Positions 1-8,782 are shown, counted from the first letter of the stretch. The stretch is DNA of 56,319 bases from Proteiniphilum sp. (GCA_028709605.1 JAQVWR010000010.1:1-56319); one strand, 5' to 3'. Numbers and translations are program-made. The notes: a model not told the origin generated them from the sequence alone.

Positions 1-2
1 CG

Positions 3-137
3 CCCCACGCGTCTGCTCCTGCAGCTTCCAAACCAACCGACAGATATCCCCACCGCTCCTTTCTGGAGCCGACCGTGAAATTATACGAAGAGTTGATCCG
101 GCTTGAAAAAGAGTTTCAAAGAGTGGCACATAACTAG
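3..137 (+). CDS. C-terminal tail of an unidentified protein (partial)
   Basis: An open frame runs in from the left edge and stops at a TAG at 135-137. The 44 visible residues begin Ala/Pro-rich and end in a charged, probably helical segment (LYEELIRLEKEFQRVAHN). Codon use is GC-rich like the core of the window and unlike the AT-rich stretch that follows, so this is probably the end of a real gene. I do not recognise the family. The start and nearly all of the protein lie outside the window. Confidence 0.45.
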   Translation, partial: PHASAPAASKPTDRYPHRSFLEPTVKLYEELIRLEKEFQRVAHN

Positions 138-509
138 CCGCTCCAAACACGTGTAAGGATGATTAGAGAAGAGCAGCTGTCACTGGTTATGTTCTCCTGT
201 ATCGCTTTCATGATAATTCACCGAATTTTTCTATCACAACAGCCGCAACATCCGCTCGCTGCATACCCAGTACACGATGCATATCAATATTTTACAAGAA
301 AATATAAACCATTACATTATTATCTAAATATTCGTTACATTTGCACGTAATCTTTTTGATACTGGAACAAAAGATGATATGCACAGTAATACATGCGGAT
401 GATATGATTATTCGTAAACAAACCAAATAAGACAGGTCTATACGAATATTTTGGATTTATTGCGCAAATGCTACATTGGGCAACATGCTAAAAAGGCTCA
501 CAACCAAAA
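138..509. other. AT-rich gap of 372 bp with one promoter-like box
   Basis: No convincing gene is visible. A 63-codon open frame at 159-350 has no recognisable features and no initiation context. The stretch is visibly more AT-rich than the rest of the window. It contains a perfect TAnnTTTG box at 336-343, which may be the leftover promoter of the broken darTG operon downstream. Short open frames at about 374-430 and 440-491 give no recognisable protein. Confidence 0.5.
336..343 (+). promoter_or_regulatory. Candidate -7 box, possible relic darTG promoter
   Basis: TACATTTG matches the Bacteroidetes -7 consensus TAnnTTTG. It lies about 170 bp upstream of the surviving darT homology. No clear -33 element is visible. 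Confidence 0.3.
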
Positions 510-743
510 ATCCTCACCTCATTTTACGACAAGTCAAAAATTAACGAGCTTGTGAATATTATTGATTGGGAAGCAGTAAAAGCTTCCTATTGGGGAGGTA
601 CAGATAATTTAAATATCAAAAGAAAAAAGCAAGCTGAATTTTTAGTTTCTGGAGATTTATCACCAGATTATATTACAACTTTTGGATGTTACAACGCAAA
701 AGCTAAAGACAAAATTAAGATGATGCCACAAGCTTACTATTAA
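510..743 (+). pseudogene. darT: DarT-like ADP-ribosyltransferase (DUF4433), C-terminal remnant
   Basis: The frame ending at 743 reads ...FYDKSKINEL..., IDWEAVKASYWGG, KRKKQAEFLV, then YN and a final YY. This follows the C-terminal pattern of DarT: a D-W-x(4)-A-x-YW segment, the RKxQAEFLV motif, and an aromatic end (usually WYY). DarT ADP-ribosylates thymidines in DNA and is about 200 residues long; here only the last third remains. The N-terminal NAD-binding part is absent, and the frame is closed by a TAA at 489-491. A GTG at 552 could be called as a start, but the homology begins upstream of it, so this is a remnant and not a small gene. The stretch between YN and the final YY is also shorter than usual. 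Base composition is AT-rich, which fits acquired DNA. Confidence 0.7.
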
Positions 744-754
744 AACTACAGGTT

Positions 755-1054
755 ATGATAAAATATATAACAGTATCAGATGGCTATGATGTGGTAAAGA
801 CGCATATTGAAAGCAATGCCGAGTTAAAATGTATTGCAAAAAAAACGATAGATTTTTTAACCGGTTTTTATTCAGATTTTGCACTTGAACTATTATCTTC
901 AATTGATTTTATTACAATAAATCTGAACTCGTTTGAAAAAGAGCCTATAAATAAACAATTGGAAAATTGGAATGACAGAAAAAGAAGTATGTTTTCAAAT
1001 CCAAAATATATTGATATTTCCATCAAACAATTACAAAAAGCCGAATTTGTGTAA
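755..1054 (+). pseudogene. darG: DarG-like antitoxin remnant, C-terminal domain only
   Basis: Ninety-nine codons follow the darT remnant after 11 bp. From about residue 30 the protein matches the C-terminal domain of macrodomain antitoxins of the DarG type: IDFLTGFYSDFALELLSSIDF resembles the L-I-x-GF-x(4)-G-x-ELL-x-T-V-H-W motif, and WNDRKRSMF followed by I..A..L resembles WNERKKRLF...I..A...L. The N-terminal macrodomain that removes ADP-ribose from DNA is missing. The first residues (MIKYIT) look like the usual DarG start, so the gene may carry a large in-frame internal deletion. The order toxin then antitoxin is retained. Expression is possible, but deglycosylation activity should be lost. 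Confidence 0.65.
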
Positions 1055-1086
1055 AAAGTACGATAGTCCAACACGTGGTATGAATA

Positions 1087-1118
1087 ACTGCCGCCACCCT
1101 GTTGATGGTGACGGCAGT
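1087..1118 (-). terminator. Hairpin downstream of the ABC operon
   Basis: A 12-bp inverted repeat with one mismatch (1087-1098 against 1107-1118) and an 8-nt loop lies 25 bp past the permease stop on the minus strand. No strong U-run follows, so its role as terminator is uncertain. Confidence 0.35.
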
Positions 1119-1142
1119 ACTCTCAGCATAAGGCTGATTTTC

Positions 1143-2201
1143 TCACCTCGACCGGATCTCCCGCCGCATAAAGGATCGGTAGGAGAGAATAAAGCAGAGG
1201 AGGGTGAGGGCGATCAACCCGGTAAGCTGCGGCCATACCAGCAGCAGGCTCTGTCCCAAAGGCAGGGGACCGGGGATGGCGCCCTCTATCTGCTCCATGG
1301 TGAGGGGTCCCAGGCTGCGCACGGAGGGCATCAGCAGTGTGGAGGTAGCCTGGCTGAACAGTTCGTTCGGCATCACCTGCATCAGCAGGAAGCGGAAGCG
1401 CTCAAACAGGTAAACCGACCGTTCCCCGGCATAGGGTGATGGTGCTGCTGCCTTGATCAGGACGTTGGCGATCAGGGGATAGAACACCGTGAAGAAGAGC
1501 CAGACGGCAATACCGGCCAGCGCCGAGGTGGCGGACTGCCGGAAGCGTACCGAGAAGAAGAGCGACAGGTTGAGCCAGAGTGCCACGTAGACGATACTGA
1601 GCAGTGTGAAGAAGATGATCCGCATGAACTCGGACGGCGTGGGCGGGATGCCCAGGGCCACCAGCCCCGCACCGATCACCAGGAAGCTGAGCAGGAAGAA
1701 TAGGAGTGAGATCACCAACAGAGCCGCGGTGAACTTGGCATTGATCACGTAATCTCGCGGAATGGGCTGCGCCAGCAGCCGGCTCAGCGTACCCCTGTTC
1801 TGCTCCGTGTTGACCGCATCGAAGCCGAGGCTGATGCCCAACAGCGGTCCCAGGAAACCGATAAAGACGAAGTAAGGTGGCAGGCTGCCGTCCGACAGGG
1901 TGAAGAGCTTCAGGAAGAAAAACTCCTCCTCGTTGCTGCCAACCGCATGGGTAATGGCGGAGAGGGCGGTGTAAAGCGAGCCCACACAAGTGAGCAGAAT
2001 GATTGCCATCAGGATGACCACACGCCAGCTGCAGATATGATCGCTCATCTCTTTTCGTACCATGGTACGAAAAGCCCCCGGTGCGGCTCCGGATTCGCTG
2101 AATGAGGAGAACTCCTTCCGTATCGCAAGGATCAGACGCCGCAGATGCTCCTCATAAAATGTTGCGGAAAAATATTTATGCAGATGCAGTGTGATCTTCA
2201 T
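1143..2201 (-). CDS. ABC-2 type transporter permease
   Basis: A 352-residue integral membrane protein, the permease of an exporter whose ATPase is encoded just upstream. After a soluble N-terminal region there are about six hydrophobic segments: near [84 protein letters not shown] and [13 protein letters not shown]. The stretch [21 protein letters not shown] is typical of ABC-2 permeases of the NosY/ABC2_membrane_2 type. I place the start at 2201 because GGAGG lies 8 bp upstream; an open frame continues to 2306 but lies inside the ATPase gene. The start overlaps the ATPase stop by 26 bp, suggesting translational coupling. The substrate is unknown. Confidence 0.88.
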   Translation of the reverse strand: MKITLHLHKYFSATFYEEHLRRLILAIRKEFSSFSESGAAPGAFRTMVRKEMSDHICSWRVVILMAIILLTCVGSLYTALSAITHAVGSNEEEFFFLKLFTLSDGSLPPYFVFIGFLGPLLGISLGFDAVNTEQNRGTLSRLLAQPIPRDYVINAKFTAALLVISLLFFLLSFLVIGAGLVALGIPPTPSEFMRIIFFTLLSIVYVALWLNLSLFFSVRFRQSATSALAGIAVWLFFTVFYPLIANVLIKAAAPSPYAGERSVYLFERFRFLLMQVMPNELFSQATSTLLMPSVRSLGPLTMEQIEGAIPGPLPLGQSLLLVWPQLTGLIALTLLCFILSYRSFMRREIRSR

Positions 2202-2967
2202 TGTGCGTTCCTCCTTCAAAATAACGGTTATAAATATCTTCCAAACCATACTCCCTACCTTCTGCCGAAACATTGCAGGAGAAGAGTTGCCGGGCGAGCG
2301 AGGCAATATCGCCCTGCGCCAGCAGACTGCCTTTTACAAAGATCCCTACACGGTCGCACACCTGCTGTACCTGATGCAGATGGTGCGAGGAGAAGAGCAC
2401 CGTGATGCCCTCCCCGCGGCTCAGGGTGACGATCAGCCGCAAGAAATCGCGAATGCCGGAGGGGTCGATGCCGAGGGTCGGCTCATCAAGGATGATCACC
2501 TCCGGGTTGCGGATCAGCACATCGGCCAGTCCCAGCCGTTGTCGCATACCGCGCGAGTACTTCCCTGTCTTCTTGCCGATCTCCTCCGCCAGGCCTACGC
2601 GTTCCATCAGTTGCAGGGAACGGCTGCGTGCCTCCCCCTCGGTGAGACCGTTAAGACGGGCGGTGTAGATCAGGTTGTCTAAGCCGCTCAGGTCGTCGTA
2701 GAAGCCCACATCCTCGGGCAGGTAACCTACATGGCGTTTCACTTCAATAGGTTGCCGCACGGGATCGAGGCCGCACACCCGCACGCTGCCTGCAGTGGGC
2801 TCGGTCATACCCATCAGCATCAGGATGGTGGTCGACTTGCCGGCGCCATTGGGACCGAGCAGGCCGAACACCTCGCCCCGTCCGATCTCCAACGTGAGAT
2901 CGCTGACCGCAGTGAAGTCGCCATATCGTTTTGTGAGATGGCTGGTAACGATGGTGGGTGACTGCAT
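2176..2967 (-). CDS. ABC transporter ATP-binding protein
   Basis: A 263-residue ABC ATPase that would power the adjacent permease. Walker A is GPNGAGKST at about residues 38-46, the signature region is [14 protein letters not shown] near 140, Walker B is [10 protein letters not shown] near 158, and the switch histidine follows in [10 protein letters not shown]. The overall pattern is that of CcmA/NatA-type exporters (drug, Na+ or NosF-like). It starts 3 bp after the stop of the NEW3-domain gene, so the three genes form one operon: NEW3 protein, ATPase, permease. Confidence 0.93.
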   Translation of the reverse strand: MQSPTIVTSHLTKRYGDFTAVSDLTLEIGRGEVFGLLGPNGAGKSTTILMLMGMTEPTAGSVRVCGLDPVRQPIEVKRHVGYLPEDVGFYDDLSGLDNLIYTARLNGLTEGEARSRSLQLMERVGLAEEIGKKTGKYSRGMRQRLGLADVLIRNPEVIILDEPTLGIDPSGIRDFLRLIVTLSRGEGITVLFSSHHLHQVQQVCDRVGIFVKGSLLAQGDIASLARQLFSCNVSAEGREYGLEDIYNRYFEGGTHNEDHTASA

Positions 2968-2970
2968 GGC

Positions 2971-4119
2971 TTACCTCCTTCCGTATTTACGGAACAGATA
3001 GACCACTGTACCGACGGCACCTAAGATGATGAGGATGCCGAGCCAGCCCCACAACAGCGGCGTCTTCACCGACATGCGAAACGAGGCGGTGGAGGTAGCT
3101 TCCGGCGTCTGTGCCGTGAGATTGATCACATAATCGCCCGGGATAGCCTTCTCATAAGCCCGCATCCGGGCCTTCACCTGGACACTCTCACCCGCAGCAA
3201 CCAGAGGAATGGTATCGGGGGTGAAACTCACCTCCCACCCCTGCGGATTGCCGGCACTCATCCGCACGCTGTTCAGGTCGGTGGAACCGCTATTGCGCAC
3301 CACCAACTCAATATTTCTGTGGCGGCCGGCGGTGATCTTCTCACTGAGACGGCCGTCGGTGGTGGTGAGCTCTATGCCGTAGCTGCCGGAGACATCCACC
3401 ACCAGCTCCAGGCGGGCGGAGCTGCTACCGGTGCTGGCCACCACCGGAATGATATACTTCCCCGCTTTCACGTTGTAGGGAGCCTTCATTTCCACCGGGA
3501 TATCTTTGCTTTGTCCCGGCTCGATCTCCACCGAGGTGGCCTGCTGATAGTTGGGTTTGAAAACGACCGTCCAGCCGCGTGGGGCCTGCGAGCTGAGCGC
3601 ATACAGCTGCTTCTCGCCAGTCTGGTTCTCCAGCTTGGTGCGGAAGTTGAAGTCGGAGGTGGCATGCCCCTGCATATTAGCCTGGTCGGCAGTGAAGACG
3701 GTCTTGACCGTGCCCTGCTCCGACACCTCCACGGTGAGCGGCAGCACGCTGTGGCCACGGGCAGTCACGCGGAAGGTATAGACTCCCTTCTCAATGTCGT
3801 AGGGCAGCTCCACCTTCAGGTTCAGGCTCTTCTTCTCGCGAGGGAGCACCGAGATGACCTGTGCGTTCCAGCCGCCTGAGCGGAGCGTCAGCTTCCAGTC
3901 CTTCGGGATCCCTTCCAGACCCACCTCGGCTGTAGCGATAGCGCCACCGTTATTGATCAGGTCGATGGTGTAATCGATGGTCTCGCCGGGTGGCACAGTA
4001 ATGCGCGGGTAAGGGGTATAGAGGCGCAGCGACTGCGCGGTGGCTGCTTTGACGCCTGAGAGAATAATCAGTAAAACTGACAGACAAAAACGGGTCAAAA
4101 TCTGCGTACGATTCAACAT
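2971..4119 (-). CDS. Secreted, membrane-anchored NEW3-domain protein
   Basis: A 382-residue exported protein with a signal peptide (MLNRTQILTRFCLSVLLIIL, cleavage near AQS), a body of repeated Ig-like beta domains and one C-terminal membrane helix (WGWLGILIILGAVGTVVYLF) followed by a basic tail. Phrases such as VPPGETIDYTIDLINNG, GIPKDWKLTL and VEIEPGQSKDIPVEMKAP are typical of the NEW3/alpha-galactosidase-associated domain (COG1470). The start is placed at 4119 because AGGAGG precedes it at good spacing; the longer frame to 4269 has no support. First gene of an operon with an ABC ATPase and permease, so it is probably an extracytoplasmic partner of that transporter; this role is inferred from position. 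Confidence 0.82.
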   Translation of the reverse strand: MLNRTQILTRFCLSVLLIILSGVKAATAQSLRLYTPYPRITVPPGETIDYTIDLINNGGAIATAEVGLEGIPKDWKLTLRSGGWNAQVISVLPREKKSLNLKVELPYDIEKGVYTFRVTARGHSVLPLTVEVSEQGTVKTVFTADQANMQGHATSDFNFRTKLENQTGEKQLYALSSQAPRGWTVVFKPNYQQATSVEIEPGQSKDIPVEMKAPYNVKAGKYIIPVVASTGSSSARLELVVDVSGSYGIELTTTDGRLSEKITAGRHRNIELVVRNSGSTDLNSVRMSAGNPQGWEVSFTPDTIPLVAAGESVQVKARMRAYEKAIPGDYVINLTAQTPEATSTASFRMSVKTPLLWGWLGILIILGAVGTVVYLFRKYGRR

Positions 4120-4513
4120 AAATGATCCTCCTTTCGTAGTAAAATTTTTGATTGAATAGTATAACTGTCTTTTGAATGTTCTTTCTCTTTTTAACTTCTG
4201 TCGGTCATTTTTCGCAATATGAATCTTCAGGTTTTTTGAATGTTTTTCCAACCCGGTTGAGGCCGGCATCCTGTTACGGGAGAAATATTCTTCGGACGCA
4301 AAAATATATAATTGAGATTTGCCGGAAAAGTGTTTTAAATAATTTAACAGGAACGGATTTGCACAACACCTCCTTCCCGGTCAGCACGATCGGCAGAAGT
4401 GATGATTTACCGGTTATGCCCTACCCGGCTCAGCTCCGGGGAGGGTGGCAGCCAATCTCCAAAGCAATGCGCAGAAAGCACTCCTTAGCCGGAATAGGAT
4501 ACAAGACAGCGGC
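4120..4513. other. Intergenic region upstream of the NEW3-ABC operon
   Basis: About 390 bp between DUF389 (ends 4514, minus strand) and the NEW3 gene (starts 4119, minus strand). No credible gene is seen. It holds a candidate -7 box at 4299-4306 and a small CCCGG/CCGGG inverted repeat near 4426-4443 without a U-run. Confidence 0.5.
4299..4306 (-). promoter_or_regulatory. Candidate -7 box for the NEW3-ABC operon
   Basis: On the minus strand this reads TATTTTTG, matching TAnnTTTG. It lies about 180 bp upstream of the operon's first start codon; no clear -33 element. Confidence 0.35.
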
Positions 4514-5863
4514 TTAATTTCGCACCTCCTCAAAGACCGTCTTCACCTGCCGGTTGTTCAGGCGGTTTTCGAGCCACTCTCCGATACGCTCTCTGTCGGC
4601 AGGCTTCAGCCCGTTGCGCGGCACGGTAAAGACCACCAGCGGCACCCTGGCCGAACGGCGGGTGGTGTCGTTCACAGCGGAGAAGAGATAGGTCTCCGCA
4701 TAGGAGCAGCCGGCGATTTGCGGAAACAGAGGCTTGATCTCCGACAATATCTTCTCGCCGAAGAGAGGAATGCTGCGGATGCTGTCGACCCGGCCCTCGC
4801 TCCGGCGCAAAGAAAAGGTAGCGGCAGCCAACTGACTTGCCAGCCGCTCCGACTCTGACTGATATTTCCGCACGTTTTCCTGCACCATGCTGGCATCATA
4901 CCCCTGGCGAATCACCAGTCGCGAGGTGTCGAGCCGATGGGCAAGCGCTCTCTCCCTGATATTCATTCTGATAGAGTCATTCAGCCCATAACCGGAATAG
5001 AGCAACTCGATGGTGCGCGATTGCGGGTTCACCTGCCTGTTTTGCAAGTAGTTGCCTTCCAGAAGGGTCACCTCTCCGATAAAGCTCTCAGCTTTCTGAG
5101 CAAACTGCTCGTTCTTCACTAAGTTGACCCCGAAGAAGATACTCGGGACAAGCGTGAGGATAATGACGGCGGAGATGACGCGGTTGACATGTTTCTTTCT
5201 CGCCGAATCGACAATGGAGCGGATGGGGAACTTGAGAAACTGGCAGACAATGAGCGCAGCGAAAGCGATGAAGACGGTATTGATGGTGAAGAGATAGAGC
5301 GCACCGAAGAAGAAGTCGAACTGGAGGGTCGCCAGCCCGTAACCCGCCGTACAGATGGGCGGCATCAGGGCAGTGGCGATCGCCACCCCGGGGATCACGT
5401 TGCCTTTCAGGCGGCTGCTCATGGCCACGATGCCGGCCAGCCCCCCGAAAAGGGCAATGATCACATCGTAGATGGTGGGACTGGTGCGCGCCAACAGCTC
5501 CGAGTGGGCCTCATTCAGGGGCGAGAGAAGAAAATAAAACGCCGAGGTGAGCAGGCTGACCCCCACGGCAAAGGAGAAATTCTTCAGTGAGCGGCGCAGC
5601 AGATGGAAATCATAGGTCGCCAGGCTATACCCCATCCCGTTGATGGGACCCATCAGCGGGGAGATCAGCATGGCGCCGATGATCACCGCCGTGGAGTTCA
5701 TGTTAAGGCCCACGGAAGCCACCACAATGGCAAACATCAACACCCAGAGATTGGTGCCCCTAAAGACGATCCCGCTCTCAATGTTGTCGTGAATGGTGTC
5801 GTACCCCTCCATCTCGCTGCGCAGATCAAACCACCGCAGCAGCTTCTCAACCCTCTTCTTCAT
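4514..5863 (-). CDS. DUF389 family integral membrane protein
   Basis: A 449-residue membrane protein with the DUF389 core in the first ~250 residues: ANMNSTAV-like GLNMNSTAVIIGAMLISPLMG, then FGGLAGIVAMSSR, GNVIPGVAIATALMPPICTAGYG and a final hydrophobic block ending near IFFGVNLV. About eight membrane spans are expected. The C-terminal ~190 residues are soluble and helical with a possible coiled coil (MVQENVRKYQSESERLASQLA). The molecular function of DUF389 proteins is not established. A minus-strand -7 box (TAGATTTG, 5881-5888) lies 18 bp upstream, implying a very short leader. It stands alone, with an intergenic gap on its downstream side. Confidence 0.85.
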   Translation of the reverse strand: MKKRVEKLLRWFDLRSEMEGYDTIHDNIESGIVFRGTNLWVLMFAIVVASVGLNMNSTAVIIGAMLISPLMGPINGMGYSLATYDFHLLRRSLKNFSFAVGVSLLTSAFYFLLSPLNEAHSELLARTSPTIYDVIIALFGGLAGIVAMSSRLKGNVIPGVAIATALMPPICTAGYGLATLQFDFFFGALYLFTINTVFIAFAALIVCQFLKFPIRSIVDSARKKHVNRVISAVIILTLVPSIFFGVNLVKNEQFAQKAESFIGEVTLLEGNYLQNRQVNPQSRTIELLYSGYGLNDSIRMNIRERALAHRLDTSRLVIRQGYDASMVQENVRKYQSESERLASQLAAATFSLRRSEGRVDSIRSIPLFGEKILSEIKPLFPQIAGCSYAETYLFSAVNDTTRRSARVPLVVFTVPRNGLKPADRERIGEWLENRLNNRQVKTVFEEVRN

Positions 5864-5880
5864 CGCAATTCATGTTTTCG

Positions 5881-5888
5881 CAAATCTA
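5881..5888 (-). promoter_or_regulatory. Candidate -7 box of the DUF389 gene
   Basis: Minus strand TAGATTTG, a perfect TAnnTTTG match, 18 bp upstream of the start codon. It lies just beyond the U-run of the terminator at 5891-5928, so the upstream gene ends where this promoter begins. Confidence 0.45.
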
Positions 5889-5890
5889 CG

Positions 5891-5928
5891 AAAAAAATCA
5901 TTCTCCGCACGCCGTGAGGTGGAGAATG
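5891..5928 (-). terminator. Intrinsic terminator of the serine palmitoyltransferase-like gene
   Basis: On the minus strand CATTCTCC (5928-5921) pairs perfectly with GGAGAATG (5906-5899) across a 14-nt loop and is followed by ATTTTTTT (5898-5891). It lies 31 bp beyond the stop of the gene at 5960-7150. Confidence 0.7.
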
Positions 5929-5959
5929 TTGTGTGACGAAGTAGTCATAAAAGCTCACC

Positions 5960-7150
5960 TCAGAGCACACCCGTTTTTTTGAAGACCCCGGTGATGCACT
6001 CGACGGAACGGTCAATCTGTTCAATGGTGTGGGTGGCCATCAGCGAGTAGCGAATCAGTGTATCGTTGGGAGCCACGGCCGGCGGCACTACCGGATTGAC
6101 AAAGATCCCCTCCTCGAAGAGTAATTTCGTGACGAGAAAGGTCTTATCATTGTCCCGCACATAGAGCGGCAAAATGGGCGTGGAAGTGGGTCCCAGCTCG
6201 AAGCCCCTCTCCCGGAACTGCCGGATAGCATAGTCGGTCACCTCCCAGAGACGCTTCACCCGCTCCGGCTCCGCCTTCAGGATATCCAGTGCAGCCGAGG
6301 CGGCAGCAGTAGCTGCCGGCGTGATGCTGGCGCTGAAGATGTTGGTACGGGCGTTGTGACGCAGGTAGTTGATCACCGGATAGTCACCTGCCACAAAACC
6401 ACCGATGGAAGCGAACGACTTGCTGAAGGTGCCCATCACCAGATCCACGTCGTCGAGCAGGCCGAAGTGATCGCACACGCCGCGGCCGCTGTAGCGCTTG
6501 CCCAGCACACCGAGGCTGTGTGCCTCATCCACCATGATACTGGCTTTGTACTTATGAGCCAGCTTCACGATCTCCGGCAGATTGGCCAGGTCGCCCTCCA
6601 TACTAAAGACACCGTCGACAACGATCAGCTTCACCTTGCGCGGGTCACACCGCTTCAGCTGCTTCTCGAGCGACTCCATGTCGTTGTGGCGGAACTTATA
6701 CTTGGTGGAAAAGGAAGTGCGCAATCCTTCAATGATCGAAGCATGGTCCCGCTCATCCCAGATGATAAAGTCATCGCGTCCGGTAAGGCAGCCTAATACG
6801 CCCTCGTTAACGGAGAAGCCGGTAGAGAAGACAATTGCCTCCTCCTTGTGCATAAAGTTAGCCAGTTTACGTTCCAGCTCAAGATGTATATCGAGGGTGC
6901 CGTTCAGGAAGCGAGAGCCGGCCATGCCGGTACCATACTTCTTTGTGGCAGCGATGGCGGCCTCCTTCACCTTCGGGTGATTGGTCAGTCCCAGGTAAGC
7001 GTTGGAGCCGAACATCAGCACTTTTTTCCCGTTGATGACCACCTCCGTATCCTGGTCACTCTCGATGGCCCGGAAATAGGGGTAGATGCCGGCAGCTTTC
7101 GCACGCTGCGGGGCATCATACTTCATCATTTTATCCTTTAAAAGATTCAT
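5960..7150 (-). CDS. spt: Serine palmitoyltransferase-like alpha-oxoamine synthase
   Basis: A 396-residue PLP enzyme of the alpha-oxoamine synthase family. SNAYLGLTNHPKV lies near residue 50, the substrate and cofactor motifs DERDHASI and VDEAHSLG follow, and the Schiff-base lysine is in GTFSKSFASIGGF. The start LLKDKMMKYDAPQ and GIYPYFRAIE resemble the enzyme Bacteroides uses to condense serine with an acyl-CoA or acyl-ACP for sphingolipid synthesis, which is why I prefer this over BioF or glycine C-acetyltransferase (Kbl). The ATG at 7150 is preferred; the longer frame would start with TTG at 7168. A -7 box TATCTTTG sits at 7224-7231 and a terminator at 5891-5928, so it is probably transcribed alone. 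Confidence 0.82.
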   Translation of the reverse strand: MNLLKDKMMKYDAPQRAKAAGIYPYFRAIESDQDTEVVINGKKVLMFGSNAYLGLTNHPKVKEAAIAATKKYGTGMAGSRFLNGTLDIHLELERKLANFMHKEEAIVFSTGFSVNEGVLGCLTGRDDFIIWDERDHASIIEGLRTSFSTKYKFRHNDMESLEKQLKRCDPRKVKLIVVDGVFSMEGDLANLPEIVKLAHKYKASIMVDEAHSLGVLGKRYSGRGVCDHFGLLDDVDLVMGTFSKSFASIGGFVAGDYPVINYLRHNARTNIFSASITPAATAAASAALDILKAEPERVKRLWEVTDYAIRQFRERGFELGPTSTPILPLYVRDNDKTFLVTKLLFEEGIFVNPVVPPAVAPNDTLIRYSLMATHTIEQIDRSVECITGVFKKTGVL

Positions 7151-7223
7151 TTGAAGAAAATTAATCAAAACAGACCTCAGGCTGTCACTGCCTCTGAAGT
7201 TTTTTTCCTGCGAAACTAACGTA

Positions 7224-7231
7224 CAAAGATA
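7224..7231 (-). promoter_or_regulatory. -7 box of the serine palmitoyltransferase-like gene
   Basis: Minus strand TATCTTTG, the most common form of the Bacteroidetes -7 element, 73 bp upstream of the ATG at 7150. Confidence 0.5.
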
Positions 7232-7361
7232 GCAATTAATTTATATTCTCTCAGTAGCGCCATTTTTTTTGCACCCGGCAGAGAGGCGGATCCCTGCAGC
7301 CAGAACATTTTCCGGCTCCAGGTGTTTTATCATGAACAAACACTCAAAAACAAATACAACA

Positions 7362-7880
7362 ATGGTAAGTAAGGAATTGGAAAGTGCAATCAACAAACAA
7401 ATCAACGCCGAATTTTGGTCGGCCTATCTCTATCTCTCCATGTCGGCCCATTTCGCGCACGAAGGGCTACCCGGTTTTGCCAACTGGTTCAACGTGCAGT
7501 TCCGCGAAGAGCAGGATCATGCCCTCAAACAGATGAACTACCTCAACTCCAAGGGAAACAGGGTGGAACTGACACCCATTGAGAAGGTAGATACGAAATG
7601 GGACTCGGTACTGCATGCCTTTGAGGAAACGCTCAAGCATGAGAAGATAGTCACCTCGCTGATCAACAACCTGATATCCGTTGCCCGTCGCGAGAACGAC
7701 TTCGCTACCGAGAACATGTTACAGTGGTTTGTGAACGAGCAGGTAGAGGAAGAGGAGACCGCACAGGGAATGATTGACAGCCTGAAGCTGATCGGCAACA
7801 ACGGATTCGGACTCTATACAATGGACAAGGAGCTGGCACAGAGAAGCTATGTCCCCCTGACCGGCGAACAGGCATCATGA
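7362..7880 (+). CDS. ftnA: Ferritin, non-heme iron storage protein
   Basis: A 172-residue ferritin of the bacterial FtnA type that oxidises Fe(II) and stores the mineral in a 24-subunit shell. The four-helix bundle carries the ferroxidase ligands: Glu in INAEFWSAYLYLSM, the FREEQDHA motif near residue 50, a glutamate in the third helix and Glu/Gln residues in FVNEQVEEEETA. The start at 7362 (MVSKELESAINKQ) fits the family; an upstream ATG at 7332 would add ten residues. The leader is A-rich without a Shine-Dalgarno sequence. The stop overlaps the next gene by 4 bp (ATGA), so the lipoprotein downstream is probably co-expressed. Confidence 0.92.
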   Translation: MVSKELESAINKQINAEFWSAYLYLSMSAHFAHEGLPGFANWFNVQFREEQDHALKQMNYLNSKGNRVELTPIEKVDTKWDSVLHAFEETLKHEKIVTSLINNLISVARRENDFATENMLQWFVNEQVEEEETAQGMIDSLKLIGNNGFGLYTMDKELAQRSYVPLTGEQAS

Positions 7881-8782
7881 CGCGAAAACACATAGGCGCC
7901 TTCCTGGTGCTTTTGCTGCTGATATCCTGCAGCAGCCTCACCTCCGGCAGCGACAACAGTCTGCTGTGGAAAGTATCGGGCAACGGGCTGAAGAAGCCCT
8001 CCTACCTCTTCGGCACGCACCATCTGGTGCCGCTCACCTTCCTCGACAGCATCCCCGGCATTCAAGAAGCCTTTGAAAGCGCCGAACAGACTGTGGGAGA
8101 GCTCAATATAGACAATATGGTACGGATGCAGGCGGACATCATGGGCAGGGCTATGCTGCCAGAAGGAACGAGCTATGAGATGCTGCTCAGCGAAGCAGAC
8201 AGGGCAAAGCTCGACAGCACCCTCACCAGCCTGATGGGAATGGGTCTTGCCCAGTTCGGCAGGCTACGGCCAGCGATGTTGCAGAACCTCATCTCGGTGA
8301 CCCTCTACCAGCGGTACTACCCCACCCTCACCGGCGGGACCGGTCTCGACCAGTATTTCCAGGAAGAAGCGCGGAAGCGTTCCCGTCCCGTTCAGGGGCT
8401 GGAAAACACCGACGATCAGATCTACGTATTACTGGAGATGCAGCCGCTGGAAAGACAGGCGGAAATGCTGGCCTGCATGGTGAAGCATCCGGAGATGCTA
8501 AAGGAGCAAATGGATGAGCTACAGCGTGCCTATCATGCACAGGATCTGGATGCCCTGTGGGCACTCTACACAGCAGACGATCCCGATGATCCCTGTCCCT
8601 CCACCGAAGAGGAGAAGCATGCACTCAACGGGGCGCGCAACGCAAAGTGGATGAAGAAGCTGCCGGCAATCATGGCAGAGAAATCTTCATTCATTGCCGT
8701 GGGATGTCTCCACCTACCAGGGGAGGAGGGCTTGATCGAAGGGTTGCGCAAACTGGGCTACAAGGTAGCACCTGTACGGTAA
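7877..8782 (+). CDS. TraB/GumN family lipoprotein
   Basis: A 301-residue protein with a lipoprotein signal (LVLLLLISC, lipidated Cys near residue 18). The family hallmarks are visible: KPSYLFGTHHLVPL near residue 40, with the GTxH motif, and FIAVGCLHLPGEEGLIEGLR near the C-terminus, with the second G-x-LHLPG motif. TraB/GumN proteins are proposed metal-dependent hydrolases related to Tiki proteases; this activity is unproven for bacterial members. Overlaps the ferritin stop by 4 bp. Converges on rlmD. Confidence 0.85.
   Translation: MTRKHIGAFLVLLLLISCSSLTSGSDNSLLWKVSGNGLKKPSYLFGTHHLVPLTFLDSIPGIQEAFESAEQTVGELNIDNMVRMQADIMGRAMLPEGTSYEMLLSEADRAKLDSTLTSLMGMGLAQFGRLRPAMLQNLISVTLYQRYYPTLTGGTGLDQYFQEEARKRSRPVQGLENTDDQIYVLLEMQPLERQAEMLACMVKHPEMLKEQMDELQRAYHAQDLDALWALYTADDPDDPCPSTEEEKHALNGARNAKWMKKLPAIMAEKSSFIAVGCLHLPGEEGLIEGLRKLGYKVAPVR

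Noticed and set aside
159-350. 63-codon open frame in the AT-rich left region
   Set aside because: No recognisable features or initiation site, and the TAnnTTTG box lies inside it; likely chance.
552-743. Short gene starting with GTG at 552
   Set aside because: DarT homology begins upstream of the GTG and the N-terminal domain is absent, so this is part of a pseudogene.
972-1439. Long plus-strand frame over the permease gene
   Set aside because: Antisense shadow of the GC-rich ABC permease; similar shadows over other genes were ignored.
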